Below are positions 33,606 to 41,025 of a stretch of 64,000 nt of DNA, one piece after another (position 1 is the stretch's first letter; the number at the start of each line of letters is the position of its first letter). The position numbers and the translations under genes were made by a program. Source of the DNA: JAWWPG01 sp038254365 (GTDB taxonomy: Bacteria; Actinomycetota; Actinomycetes; Propionibacteriales; Nocardioidaceae); NCBI GenBank assembly GCA_038254365.1, contig JBBSGI010000005.1:29655-93654 (forward strand). The letters are read 5' to 3'. Under the pieces are notes generated by a model, which was not told the origin of the DNA, did not search any database, and saw only the letters and a list, made by a program, of their open reading frames with translations.

Positions 33606-34226
33606 ATGCTCCTGGATCCCCGTGCCGCTGGTGCGCCCGCGATCTGGCTCGACGTGCCGCCGGACTTCCACCAGATCCCCCTCGACCCCCAGACGGAGAG
33701 CCGCACGGCGGCCCAGCTCGAGGTCGTCTCCGCCCTGGGACTGTCGCGTCGGGACCAGCGCGAGGCAATCTCGCTCTACCTCGAGGCCCTCTCGATCCGG
33801 CTCGCCACCGGCAACGTGGTGGCCACCGCGTTCTGTGCGGTGCAGCTGTCCGGCCGCCCGTCCTCCGCCACGCTCACGGTGGCGGTGCACGACACCCATA
33901 CCGCCGATGCGAGCCTGGCCGTGCTGGGGGCGGCGGAGGCGATGAGACGCGAGGACCGCTACGACCGGGTGGAGGTCGGTGCGGTGAGCGGTCGTCCGGT
34001 CGTGACGGCGGTCGCCGCCCGCCAGGCCGGGCCGGGGGACACCCCGGACGGCCAAGCCGGACACACCCTGCGCGAGATCTGCGTCCTGGTGCCGGTGTCC
34101 GGGCACCAGCACGCGGCGATGCTCACCTTGTCGACACCGCACGTCGGCGACTGGGAGACCTATCGCGCGGTGGTCCTCGACATCGTCCGGTCGGTCCGGC
34201 TGGAGCAGCCCGCTGCGGAAGGTTAG
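33606..34226 (+). CDS. Uncharacterised protein of T7SS-like operon
   Basis: A 206-residue soluble protein with mixed helix and strand, beginning near WLDVPPDFHQIPLD. Two segments of alternating hydrophobic residues (AFCAVQLSG and LREICVLVPVSGHQHAAMLTLSTPHV) suggest an open beta-sheet fold like that of secretion-associated accessory proteins. I do not recognise the family. The ATG at 33606 is 2 bp after the preceding stop, so it belongs to the same operon and may be a chaperone or partner of the helical protein. Its 3' end overlaps glgX by 4 bp tail to tail. Confidence 0.55.
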   Translation: MLLDPRAAGAPAIWLDVPPDFHQIPLDPQTESRTAAQLEVVSALGLSRRDQREAISLYLEALSIRLATGNVVATAFCAVQLSGRPSSATLTVAVHDTHTADASLAVLGAAEAMRREDRYDRVEVGAVSGRPVVTAVAARQAGPGDTPDGQAGHTLREICVLVPVSGHQHAAMLTLSTPHVGDWETYRAVVLDIVRSVRLEQPAAEG

Positions 34227-36352
34227 CGGTCAGCCGCTCGCGAGAGCCTGACCGCCTCGAACAGGGCGAAGGTGTGGTCGAGGAGCGTGACGGTGCAGCC
34301 CGGCGCCAAAGGCACCAGGTCGACGTCGACGTCAGACCGGAAAACCGTGCGGTAGCTGTCGGCCCAGGCCGTCGGCAAGGTGACCTCCACCGGGCCGTCG
34401 CCGGCGTGCAGCCAGATCAGGTATGAGGTGTCGTGCAGCCGGGGACCCTGGGAAGTCCGGGCACGGAGCGCATCTCCGGCGAGGAACACACCGAGGGTGC
34501 GCAGGTGCGAGTCCGCCCACGACTCGCCGGTCATCTCCTCGCCGCTCACCCGCAGCCAGCTGATGTCCTTGCGCTTGCCGTCGGAGAGGGGGAGCCCCTC
34601 GAAGAAGGAGCGCTGGCGGAGCACCGGATGCTCGGCGCGCAGCGTGAGGAGGAGGCGGGTGAGGTCCCGGAGGTGGTCCCACTCCCGGTCGTCGTCCCAC
34701 GAGAGCCAGGAGAGGTCGCTGTCTTGGCAGTAGGCGTTGTTGTTGCCGCCTTGGGTGCGTCCTCTCTCGTCCCCGGCCGTGAGCATCGGCACCCCGGTCG
34801 AAACGAGAAGGGTCGCCAGCAGGTTCGCCGCCTGGCGGTGTCTGAGCCGGAGCACCCCGGGGTCGTCGGTCTCGCCCTCGGCTCCACAGTTCCAGGACCG
34901 GTTGTCGGGGGCGCCATCGCGGTTCTCGTGGCCGTTGGCCAGGTTGGCCTTGTCCTGGTATGAGACGAGGTCGCGCAACGTGAAGCCGTCGTGGGAGGTG
35001 ACGAAGTTGACCGAGGCGAACGGCAACCGGTCGTCGTCGCCGTGCAGGTCACTCGAACCGGACAGGCGGGAGGCGAGCTCGCGGACACCGTCACCCCGGC
35101 CGCGCCAGAAGTCGCGGACCGTGTCGCGGTACTTGTCGTTCCACTCACACCACGGAGGTGGGAACCGTCCGACCAGGTAACCCTCGCTGGATGCGTCCCA
35201 AGGCTCCGCGATCAGCTTGACGTCCCGCAGCACCGGGTCCTGGTGCACCGCGAGCAGGAAGGGGGCGTGCAGGTCGACGTCGAGGCCGTTGCGACAGAGC
35301 GCGGACGCGAGGTCGAAGCGGAAGCCGTCGACGCGCATCTCCGTGACCCAGTAGCGCAACGAGTCCATCACCAGCTGCAAGACTTGACGCTCCGCTACCC
35401 GCACCGTGTTGCCGCACCCGGTGAGGTCGACGTAGCGACCTTCGCCGCTGCGCAGGTAGTAGCCGACGTCGCCGAAACCGCGGAAGCTCAGTACGGGACC
35501 GGTAGGCCCGGCCTCCGCGGTGTGGTTGTAGACGACGTCCAGGATGACCTCGAGCCCGGCCGCGTGCAGGCAGCGGACCATTTCCTTGAACTCGTCGACC
35601 TGCTGGCCTCGTGCGCCGGCGGCGCTGTAGGCCGCGTGCGGGGCGAAGAACCCCACGGTGTTGTAGCCCCAGTAGTTGGTGAGGCCGCGTTCGAGGAGGT
35701 CCGGCTCGGAGACGAACTGGTGCACGGGGAGCAGCTCCACCGCGGTCACCCCGAGGTCGTTGAGGTAGGTGAGCGTCGCGTCGTGCCCGATGCCGGCGAA
35801 GGTGCCGCGGAGGAGGTCCGGAACCCCCGGCAGACGCCAGGTGAAGCCCTTGACGTGCGCCTCGTAGATGACCGTCCGACGCCAGGGGGTCTGCGGCCGC
35901 CGATCGCCGCGCCAGTCGAAGTCATCGGGGCCGACGACCACGCCACGCGGCACGAAGGCCGCCGAGTCCCCGGGGTTGCGCCCCCCACCTCCGGTCATCG
36001 CCGCCAGGGTCGGGGTCGGCGTCAGCGTGCCCTCGACCGCCCTGGCATAGGGATCGAGCAGCAGCTTGTCCGGGTTGAAGAGCAGACCTGCGGGCGGGTT
36101 CCAGGGTCCGTCGGCCCGGAATCCGTACCGCTGCCCGGGCTGCACACCGGGGAGATAGCCGTGCCACACCCCCAACGTCAGGTCGGGCAGCGCGCGGCGC
36201 GTCTCCCGGCCGTCGTCGTCGAACAGGCTGACGAAAACCTGGGTGGCGTCGGGCGCCCAGACGGCGAAATTGGTGCCTGCGCCGTCGTACGTCGCACCGC
36301 GGCTGCGGTGGTGTCCGGGCCACACGAGCGCAGGCGGCAGATCCCGGGTCAT
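34223..36352 (-). CDS. glgX: Glycogen debranching enzyme
   Basis: A 709-residue GH13 isoamylase-type enzyme that hydrolyses alpha-1,6 branches, usually after phosphorylase has shortened outer chains. A CBM48 domain (about 15-115, GTNFAVWAPDATQVFVSLFD) precedes the barrel with LDVVYNHTAEAG, GFRFDLASALCRN (nucleophile Asp), KLIAEPWDA (acid/base Glu) and NFVTSHDGFTL. The ATG at 36352 has AGGA 7 nt upstream; the long frame extension beyond it runs antisense through the enoyl-CoA hydratase gene. It complements glgP in glucan breakdown, though it is separated from it by the T7SS-like trio. Confidence 0.96.
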   Translation of the reverse strand: MTRDLPPALVWPGHHRSRGATYDGAGTNFAVWAPDATQVFVSLFDDDGRETRRALPDLTLGVWHGYLPGVQPGQRYGFRADGPWNPPAGLLFNPDKLLLDPYARAVEGTLTPTPTLAAMTGGGGRNPGDSAAFVPRGVVVGPDDFDWRGDRRPQTPWRRTVIYEAHVKGFTWRLPGVPDLLRGTFAGIGHDATLTYLNDLGVTAVELLPVHQFVSEPDLLERGLTNYWGYNTVGFFAPHAAYSAAGARGQQVDEFKEMVRCLHAAGLEVILDVVYNHTAEAGPTGPVLSFRGFGDVGYYLRSGEGRYVDLTGCGNTVRVAERQVLQLVMDSLRYWVTEMRVDGFRFDLASALCRNGLDVDLHAPFLLAVHQDPVLRDVKLIAEPWDASSEGYLVGRFPPPWCEWNDKYRDTVRDFWRGRGDGVRELASRLSGSSDLHGDDDRLPFASVNFVTSHDGFTLRDLVSYQDKANLANGHENRDGAPDNRSWNCGAEGETDDPGVLRLRHRQAANLLATLLVSTGVPMLTAGDERGRTQGGNNNAYCQDSDLSWLSWDDDREWDHLRDLTRLLLTLRAEHPVLRQRSFFEGLPLSDGKRKDISWLRVSGEEMTGESWADSHLRTLGVFLAGDALRARTSQGPRLHDTSYLIWLHAGDGPVEVTLPTAWADSYRTVFRSDVDVDLVPLAPGCTVTLLDHTFALFEAVRLSRAADR

Positions 36353-36411
36353 CCCGACATCCTGCCAAGGGGCGGGACGGTCACGTCGACGGCGCCCTTG
36401 ACCCGTCGGTA

Positions 36412-36417
36412 TACGCT
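36412..36417 (+). promoter_or_regulatory. -10 element of leaderless promoter (enoyl-CoA hydratase)
   Basis: TACGCT ends 7 nt before the ATG at 36425 in the 72-bp gap shared with divergent glgX; no Shine-Dalgarno. Confidence 0.5.
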
Positions 36418-36424
36418 GCCCGCC

Positions 36425-37204
36425 ATGGCCGAGTTCGTACACCTCGAGGCCGCCGACGGCGTCGCCACCATTCGCCTCGACCGCCCGCCGATGAACGCCC
36501 TCAACGTGACCGTGCAGGAGGAGATCCGCGCTGCGGCCGCGGAGGCGTCCCAACGCGACGACATCCGGGCGGTCATCGTGTACGGCGGGGAGAAGGTGTT
36601 CGCCGCCGGCGCGGACATCAAGGAGATGGCCGAGATGTCCTACCCGGACATGGTGCGCCGCTCGGGTGCTCTCCAGTCGTCGTTCACCGCCGTGGCCCGC
36701 ATCCCGAAGCCGGTCGTCGCTGCCGTCACGGGCTACGCACTCGGCGGTGGCTGCGAGCTCGCGCTCTGCGCCGACATCCGCATCGCCGCCGAGAACGCGA
36801 CCATGGGACAACCGGAGATCCTGCTCGGGGTCATGCCCGGCGCCGGGGGAACCCAGCGACTGGCCAGGCTGGTCGGGCCGGCGAGGGCGAAGGACCTGGT
36901 GTTCACCGGCCGCTTCGTCGCAGCCGAGGAGGCACTTCGCATCGGGCTCGTCGACAAGGTGGTGCCTGCGGCCGATGTCTACGCCGAGGCGCACCGTTGG
37001 GCCGCCCGGTTCGCTGCCGGTCCGGCCCTCGCCCTGCGAGCCGCCAAGGAGGCTATCGACCGCGGGCTGGAGGCGGACCTGGACACCGGCCTGGAGATCG
37101 AGCGGCAGAGCTTCGCGGCCCTCTTCGCCACCGACGACAGGTCGACCGGGATGAGCTCGTTCATCGAGAACGGTCCGGGCAAGGCCTCGTTCGAGGGTCG
37201 CTGA
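36425..37204 (+). CDS. Enoyl-CoA hydratase
   Basis: A 259-residue crotonase-fold enzyme adding water to 2-enoyl-CoA in beta-oxidation. The oxyanion-hole segments are FAAGADIKEM and ALGGGCELALCAD, and the catalytic glutamates fall in GQPEILLGVMPGAGGTQRL. Length is typical. The ATG at 36425 follows a leaderless-type -10. Downstream methyltransferase and acyltransferase genes follow in the same direction with almost no gap, though a metabolic link to them is not evident. Confidence 0.93.
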   Translation: MAEFVHLEAADGVATIRLDRPPMNALNVTVQEEIRAAAAEASQRDDIRAVIVYGGEKVFAAGADIKEMAEMSYPDMVRRSGALQSSFTAVARIPKPVVAAVTGYALGGGCELALCADIRIAAENATMGQPEILLGVMPGAGGTQRLARLVGPARAKDLVFTGRFVAAEEALRIGLVDKVVPAADVYAEAHRWAARFAAGPALALRAAKEAIDRGLEADLDTGLEIERQSFAALFATDDRSTGMSSFIENGPGKASFEGR

Positions 37205-37206
37205 CG

Positions 37207-38175
37207 ATGACCGGCGCGACGCCGCACCCGGTCGCCTCAGCGGAGGACGTCGAGGCGGCCTGGCACGACACCAAGCTGGCCCAGGTCCTCTACCACGACT
37301 GGGAAGCCAAGTCCTACGACGAGAAATGGTCGATCTCCTTCGACCAACGCTGCATCGACTACGCCCGCGACCGTTTCGCAGCCGTGGCCGGGACGGCGGG
37401 ATGGCCGTACGCGCGGTCGCTGGAGGTTGGCTGCGGGACCGGGTTCTTCACGCTGAACCTCCGGCTCGCGGGCGTCCTCGACGAGTGCCACGTCACCGAC
37501 ATCTCGCCCGGCATGGTCGAGGTCGCGAGGCGCAACGCCGAAGGGCTCGGCTTCGCCGTCTCCGGCCGAGCTGCCGACGCGGAGACGTTGCCGTACGGCG
37601 ACGACACCTTCGACGTCGTGGTGGGTCATGCGGTGATCCACCACATCCCCGACGTCGAGCTGGCGTTCCGGGAGATGCTCCGGGTGGTCAAGCCCGGTGG
37701 TCGGGTCGTCATCTGCGGTGAGCCCACGCGATACGGGGACCTGGTCGCCAGGCGGCTGTCGCGGGCCACCTGGTGGCTGGCGACCCGGGTCACGGGGCTG
37801 CCGCCCCTGCGTCAGCGCTGGTCGCGCCCCCGCGAGGAGCTCGACGAGTCGTCCCGCGCGGCGGCCCTGGAGGCAGTGGTGGACCTGCACACCTTCGACC
37901 CGCGGGCGTTGGCGGGCCGGGTACGACGCGCCGGATTCGGGCAGGTCCGCACCGTCACGACGGAGCTGACCGCGGCCTGGTTCGGCTGGCCGGTGCGCAC
38001 TCTCGAGGCGGCGGTCCCAACCGAGCGCCTGGGGTGGCGGTGGCGCATGTTCGCCTACCACTCATGGCTGGCGCTGTCCCGCGTCGACCGGGCGCTTGCT
38101 CGCGTCGTCCCCGCCGCGATCTTCTACAACGTCTCGGTCACCGGGGTGAAGCCCGCACGGTCTGCGCATGCCTGA
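37207..38175 (+). CDS. Class I SAM-dependent methyltransferase
   Basis: A 322-residue Rossmann-fold methyltransferase with motif I LEVGCGTGFFTLNL (about 72-85), acidic motif VTDISPGMVEVARRN, PYGDDTFDVVVGHAVIHHI (motif II region) and LRVVKPGGRVVICG (motif III). An extra C-terminal part of about 120 residues holds hydrophobic and aromatic segments (RMFAYHSWLALSRVDRALARV), compatible with membrane association. It overlaps the acyltransferase by 8 bp. The pair next to etfBA resembles the region of Rv3030 in M. tuberculosis, proposed to act in methylglucose lipopolysaccharide synthesis; the substrate here is unknown. Confidence 0.85.
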   Translation: MTGATPHPVASAEDVEAAWHDTKLAQVLYHDWEAKSYDEKWSISFDQRCIDYARDRFAAVAGTAGWPYARSLEVGCGTGFFTLNLRLAGVLDECHVTDISPGMVEVARRNAEGLGFAVSGRAADAETLPYGDDTFDVVVGHAVIHHIPDVELAFREMLRVVKPGGRVVICGEPTRYGDLVARRLSRATWWLATRVTGLPPLRQRWSRPREELDESSRAAALEAVVDLHTFDPRALAGRVRRAGFGQVRTVTTELTAAWFGWPVRTLEAAVPTERLGWRWRMFAYHSWLALSRVDRALARVVPAAIFYNVSVTGVKPARSAHA

Positions 38176-38794
38176 GTCGGCGCGCCTGCTCGCGCCGGCG
38201 AACCTGCGCTGGGTGCTCTCCCATCGGGCCTGGACGCCGTACCACCTGGTCCGCTACTGGAGGTTCCTGCTCTTCCGCCTGCGGAACCCCCACATCGTCA
38301 CGGAGGGGGTGGTGTTCCTTGGCCGGCGGGTCGAAGTGTCGGCCCGGCGAGGGTACGGACGGCTGGTCATCGGCAAGTGGGTGCACCTAGGCGACGACAC
38401 GCGCATCCGTTGTCACGAGGGCTCCCTGCGGATCGGGGACAAGTGCGTCTTCGGGCGGGAAAGCACGGTCAACTGCTACCTCGACATCGAGATCGGCGCG
38501 GCCGCTATCGTGTCGGACTGGGTCTACATCTGCGACTTCGACCACGCCAGCGGTGACGTCGCGCTGCCGATCAAGGACCAGGGCATCGTGAAGTCGCCGG
38601 TGCGGATCGGGGGAGGAAGCTGGCTCGGCACCAAGGTGACCGTGCTCCGCGGTGCGGAGATCGGTGTCGGGTCGATCGTCGCGGCGCACTCCGTGGTCAG
38701 GGGCAAGACTCCGGAGCTGTGCGTCCTCGCCGGCATTCCCGCCAAGGTGGTGAGACGGCGGGTCCAGCAGCGCCGGGACGGCGACGGCGACTAG
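38168..38794 (+). CDS. Hexapeptide-repeat acyltransferase
   Basis: A 208-residue protein with a short N-terminal helical part followed by a left-handed beta-helix of hexapeptide repeats from about residue 60 (RLVIGKWVHLGDDTRIRCHE, SLRIGDKCVFG, PVRIGGGSWLGTKVTVLRGAEIG, VGSIVAAHSVVRG). It ends in the usual LAGIPAKVVRRR. The likely catalytic His is in CDFDHASG. Such enzymes transfer acetyl or other acyl groups from CoA to sugars. The 8-bp overlap with the methyltransferase suggests both modify the same product, perhaps a polysaccharide or glycolipid. Confidence 0.85.
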   Translation: MPESARLLAPANLRWVLSHRAWTPYHLVRYWRFLLFRLRNPHIVTEGVVFLGRRVEVSARRGYGRLVIGKWVHLGDDTRIRCHEGSLRIGDKCVFGRESTVNCYLDIEIGAAAIVSDWVYICDFDHASGDVALPIKDQGIVKSPVRIGGGSWLGTKVTVLRGAEIGVGSIVAAHSVVRGKTPELCVLAGIPAKVVRRRVQQRRDGDGD

Positions 38795-38801
38795 ATCTGG
38801 G

Positions 38802-39143
38802 CTAGATCCGCTGTCCCTTCCTGACCCGGCGCCGAAGCTGGAGGATTCGCAGCGTTCCGGCGATCGCCGTTAGGAGTACGCCCGCGACCGCCGAGAGCAG
38901 CATGGCGACGGCGAGCGGAAGGGTGCCCTCGAGCCCGAGGTAGGTGACCGGCACCTTGCGGGTGTTCTGCAGGACGAAGATCAACAGAAGCACCAGGATC
39001 AGGGCGAAGACGATGATCGCGACCCAGGCCTTGCTGGCCCGGGTCCCGGCCAGCGGGTCCTGAGGCGGCTCCGACGACTCCCACATGTCCGGCTGCTCCG
39101 AACCGGGTGGCGGCGCGGGCTCGGTCGCGGATGACTCCGTCAT
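38802..39143 (-). CDS. LapA-domain membrane protein
   Basis: A 113-residue protein with a disordered Pro/Glu-rich N-terminus (about 1-37), two membrane helices (about 40-60 and 74-95) linked by a short loop containing NTRKVPVTYLGLEG, and a basic tail. This is the LapA/DUF1049 pattern. Related proteins in Proteobacteria help assemble lipopolysaccharide; the role in actinobacteria is not known. AGGAG lies 6 nt before the ATG and a TAGGAT hexamer further upstream is a plausible -10. Divergent from etfB. Confidence 0.85.
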   Translation of the reverse strand: MTESSATEPAPPPGSEQPDMWESSEPPQDPLAGTRASKAWVAIIVFALILVLLLIFVLQNTRKVPVTYLGLEGTLPLAVAMLLSAVAGVLLTAIAGTLRILQLRRRVRKGQRI

Positions 39144-39259
39144 GGTCGGCTCCTGTCTGTGTCGTCTCATCCTATCGGCAACACGCCGGGTCGCCCGGCG
39201 GGCCCGGGCCCCCACAACCCGGCCGCGGCGACGTGAAACCATGGCCACAGCCGTTGACA

Positions 39260-39269
39260 GGAGGCCTCC
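39260..39269 (+). promoter_or_regulatory. Self-complementary Shine-Dalgarno region of etfB
   Basis: GGAGGCCTCC is a perfect 10-bp palindrome that includes the only Shine-Dalgarno-like sequence before etfB, 12 nt from the ATG. Folding or pairing would hide the site. Confidence 0.35.
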
Positions 39270-39276
39270 GCCGGTC

Positions 39277-40053
39277 ATGAAGATCGTTGTCTGCGTGAAG
39301 TACGTGCCTGACGCGACCGCCGACAGATCGTTCAGCGAGGACGCGACCGTCGACCGGGTTGGGGTGGACGGTGTGCTCTCCGAGCTGGACGAGTACGCCG
39401 TCGAGGCGGCTCTGCAGGTTCGCGAGGCCGGAGACGCCGAGGTGACCGCGTTGACGATGGGTCCGGAGCAGGCCCGCACCGCCGTGATGAAGTCGCTCCA
39501 GATGGGGGCGGACGCCGGCGTCCACGTTCTCGACGACGCAATCCACGGCTCGGACGCGCTGGCGACGTCGCTGGTGCTCGCGAAGGCGCTCGAGCACGTC
39601 GGGTTCGACCTCATCGTGTGCGGGATGGCCTCGACCGACGGAACGATGAGTGTGATCCCGGCGATGCTGGCTGAGCGGCTCGGCGTCGCCCAGGTGACCT
39701 TTGCGTCCGAGTTGAGCGTGGACGGTACGACGGTGCGGGCCCGGCGCGACGGCGACATCGCCATGGAGGCGGTCGAGGCGACCTTGCCGGCCGTGGTCAG
39801 CGTGACCGACCAGGCCAACGAGCCGCGTTATCCGTCGTTCAAGGGCATCATGGCGGCCAAGAAGAAGCCGTTCGAGACGCTGACGGTGAGCGACCTCGGG
39901 CTCGCGGTCGACGATCTCGGGCTGGCGGCCGCCTGGTCGAAGGTCGAGGCCGTTGATGCCCGCCCGCCGCGCAGCGCCGGCACCGTGGTCACCGACGACG
40001 GCACCGGCGCAGACCAGCTCGTCGAGTTCCTGGCCGCCGGCAAGTTCATCTGA
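39277..40053 (+). CDS. etfB: Electron transfer flavoprotein, beta subunit
   Basis: A 258-residue subunit with N-terminal MKIVVCVKYVPD and the conserved ETF-beta segment LPAVVSVTDQANEPRYPSFKGIMAAKKKP that contacts acyl-CoA dehydrogenases. It binds AMP and, with EtfA, carries electrons from acyl-CoA dehydrogenases to ETF:quinone oxidoreductase. The open frame extends upstream, but homology starts at the ATG 39277. etfA follows after 15 bp. Confidence 0.96.
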   Translation: MKIVVCVKYVPDATADRSFSEDATVDRVGVDGVLSELDEYAVEAALQVREAGDAEVTALTMGPEQARTAVMKSLQMGADAGVHVLDDAIHGSDALATSLVLAKALEHVGFDLIVCGMASTDGTMSVIPAMLAERLGVAQVTFASELSVDGTTVRARRDGDIAMEAVEATLPAVVSVTDQANEPRYPSFKGIMAAKKKPFETLTVSDLGLAVDDLGLAAAWSKVEAVDARPPRSAGTVVTDDGTGADQLVEFLAAGKFI

Positions 40054-40068
40054 TCGAGAGGGTGCCCG

Positions 40069-41025
40069 ATGTCTGAGGTCCTGGTGCTTGTCGACCACGT
40101 GGAGGGCGATGTCCGCCGGACGACAGCCGAGCTGCTGACCATCGCGCGGCGCCTGGGGGAACCGTCAGCGGTCTTCATCGGGACCGGCGTCGACGTCGCG
40201 CGCGTGGCCCTGGCGAAGTACGGCGCGGCAAAGGTCTATGCCTTCGAGGCTGCGGAGCTGACCGACTACCTGATCGCCCCTCGCGCGGAGGCTTTGGCGC
40301 AGCTCGTGGAGCGCGCGCAGCCGGCGGCAGTCCTGCTCACCTCCAGTGCCGACGGCAAGGAGATCGCCGGCCGGCTGGCGGTCAAGATCGAGTCGGGCCT
40401 CATCACCGACGCGGTCGACGTCGAGGCTGGTCCGGACGGTCCGACGGCTACCCAGTCCGTCTTCGCCGGCAGCTACACCGTGCGGTCACGGGTCACGAAG
40501 GGCACCCCCGTCATCGCGGTGAAGCCGAACGCGGTCACTCCGGAGGCGGCCGAGGGCGCAGCCGTGGTCGAGCAGGTCACCGTGTCCGTGAGTGATGCGG
40601 CGACCCTCGCCCGGATCGTCGATCGCCAGCCGCGAACGACCACCGGACGTCCGGAGCTGACCGAGGCCTCGATCGTCGTCTCGGGTGGACGCGGGACCGG
40701 CGGCGACTTCGCACCGGTCGAGGCGCTCGCCGATGCGCTCGGCGCCGCCGTCGGCGCCTCGCGAGCCGCCGTGGACGCCGGGTGGTACCCGCACGCCTAC
40801 CAGGTCGGGCAGACCGGCAAGACCGTGTCCCCGCAGCTCTACGTGGCCACCGGCATCTCGGGTGCCATCCAGCACCGGGCCGGCATGCAGACGTCGAAGA
40901 CGATCGTCGCCGTGAACAAGGACGAGGAGGCGCCGATCTTCGAGCTTGTCGACTTCGGGGTGATCGGAGACCTGCACGCGGTGCTGCCCGCCGTGACGGA
41001 GAAGATCAAGGCGCGGCAGGGCTGA
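40069..41025 (+). CDS. etfA: Electron transfer flavoprotein, alpha subunit
   Basis: A 318-residue FAD-binding subunit. The C-terminal FAD domain shows ETF-alpha hallmarks: VSGGRGTGGDF, YQVGQTGKTVSPQLYVATG, ISGAIQHRAGM and IVAVNKDEEAPIFELVDFG. It partners EtfB in fatty-acyl and branched-chain acyl-CoA oxidation, fitting the hydratase, thiolase and mutase genes in this window. The 3' end overlaps the convergent ABC-F gene by 20 bp. Confidence 0.97.
   Translation: MSEVLVLVDHVEGDVRRTTAELLTIARRLGEPSAVFIGTGVDVARVALAKYGAAKVYAFEAAELTDYLIAPRAEALAQLVERAQPAAVLLTSSADGKEIAGRLAVKIESGLITDAVDVEAGPDGPTATQSVFAGSYTVRSRVTKGTPVIAVKPNAVTPEAAEGAAVVEQVTVSVSDAATLARIVDRQPRTTTGRPELTEASIVVSGGRGTGGDFAPVEALADALGAAVGASRAAVDAGWYPHAYQVGQTGKTVSPQLYVATGISGAIQHRAGMQTSKTIVAVNKDEEAPIFELVDFGVIGDLHAVLPAVTEKIKARQG

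Noticed and set aside
33042..34142. 366-codon minus-strand open frame
   Set aside because: Antisense to the coupled helical-protein operon, whose junctions and composition are gene-like; no recognisable domain in the antisense reading.
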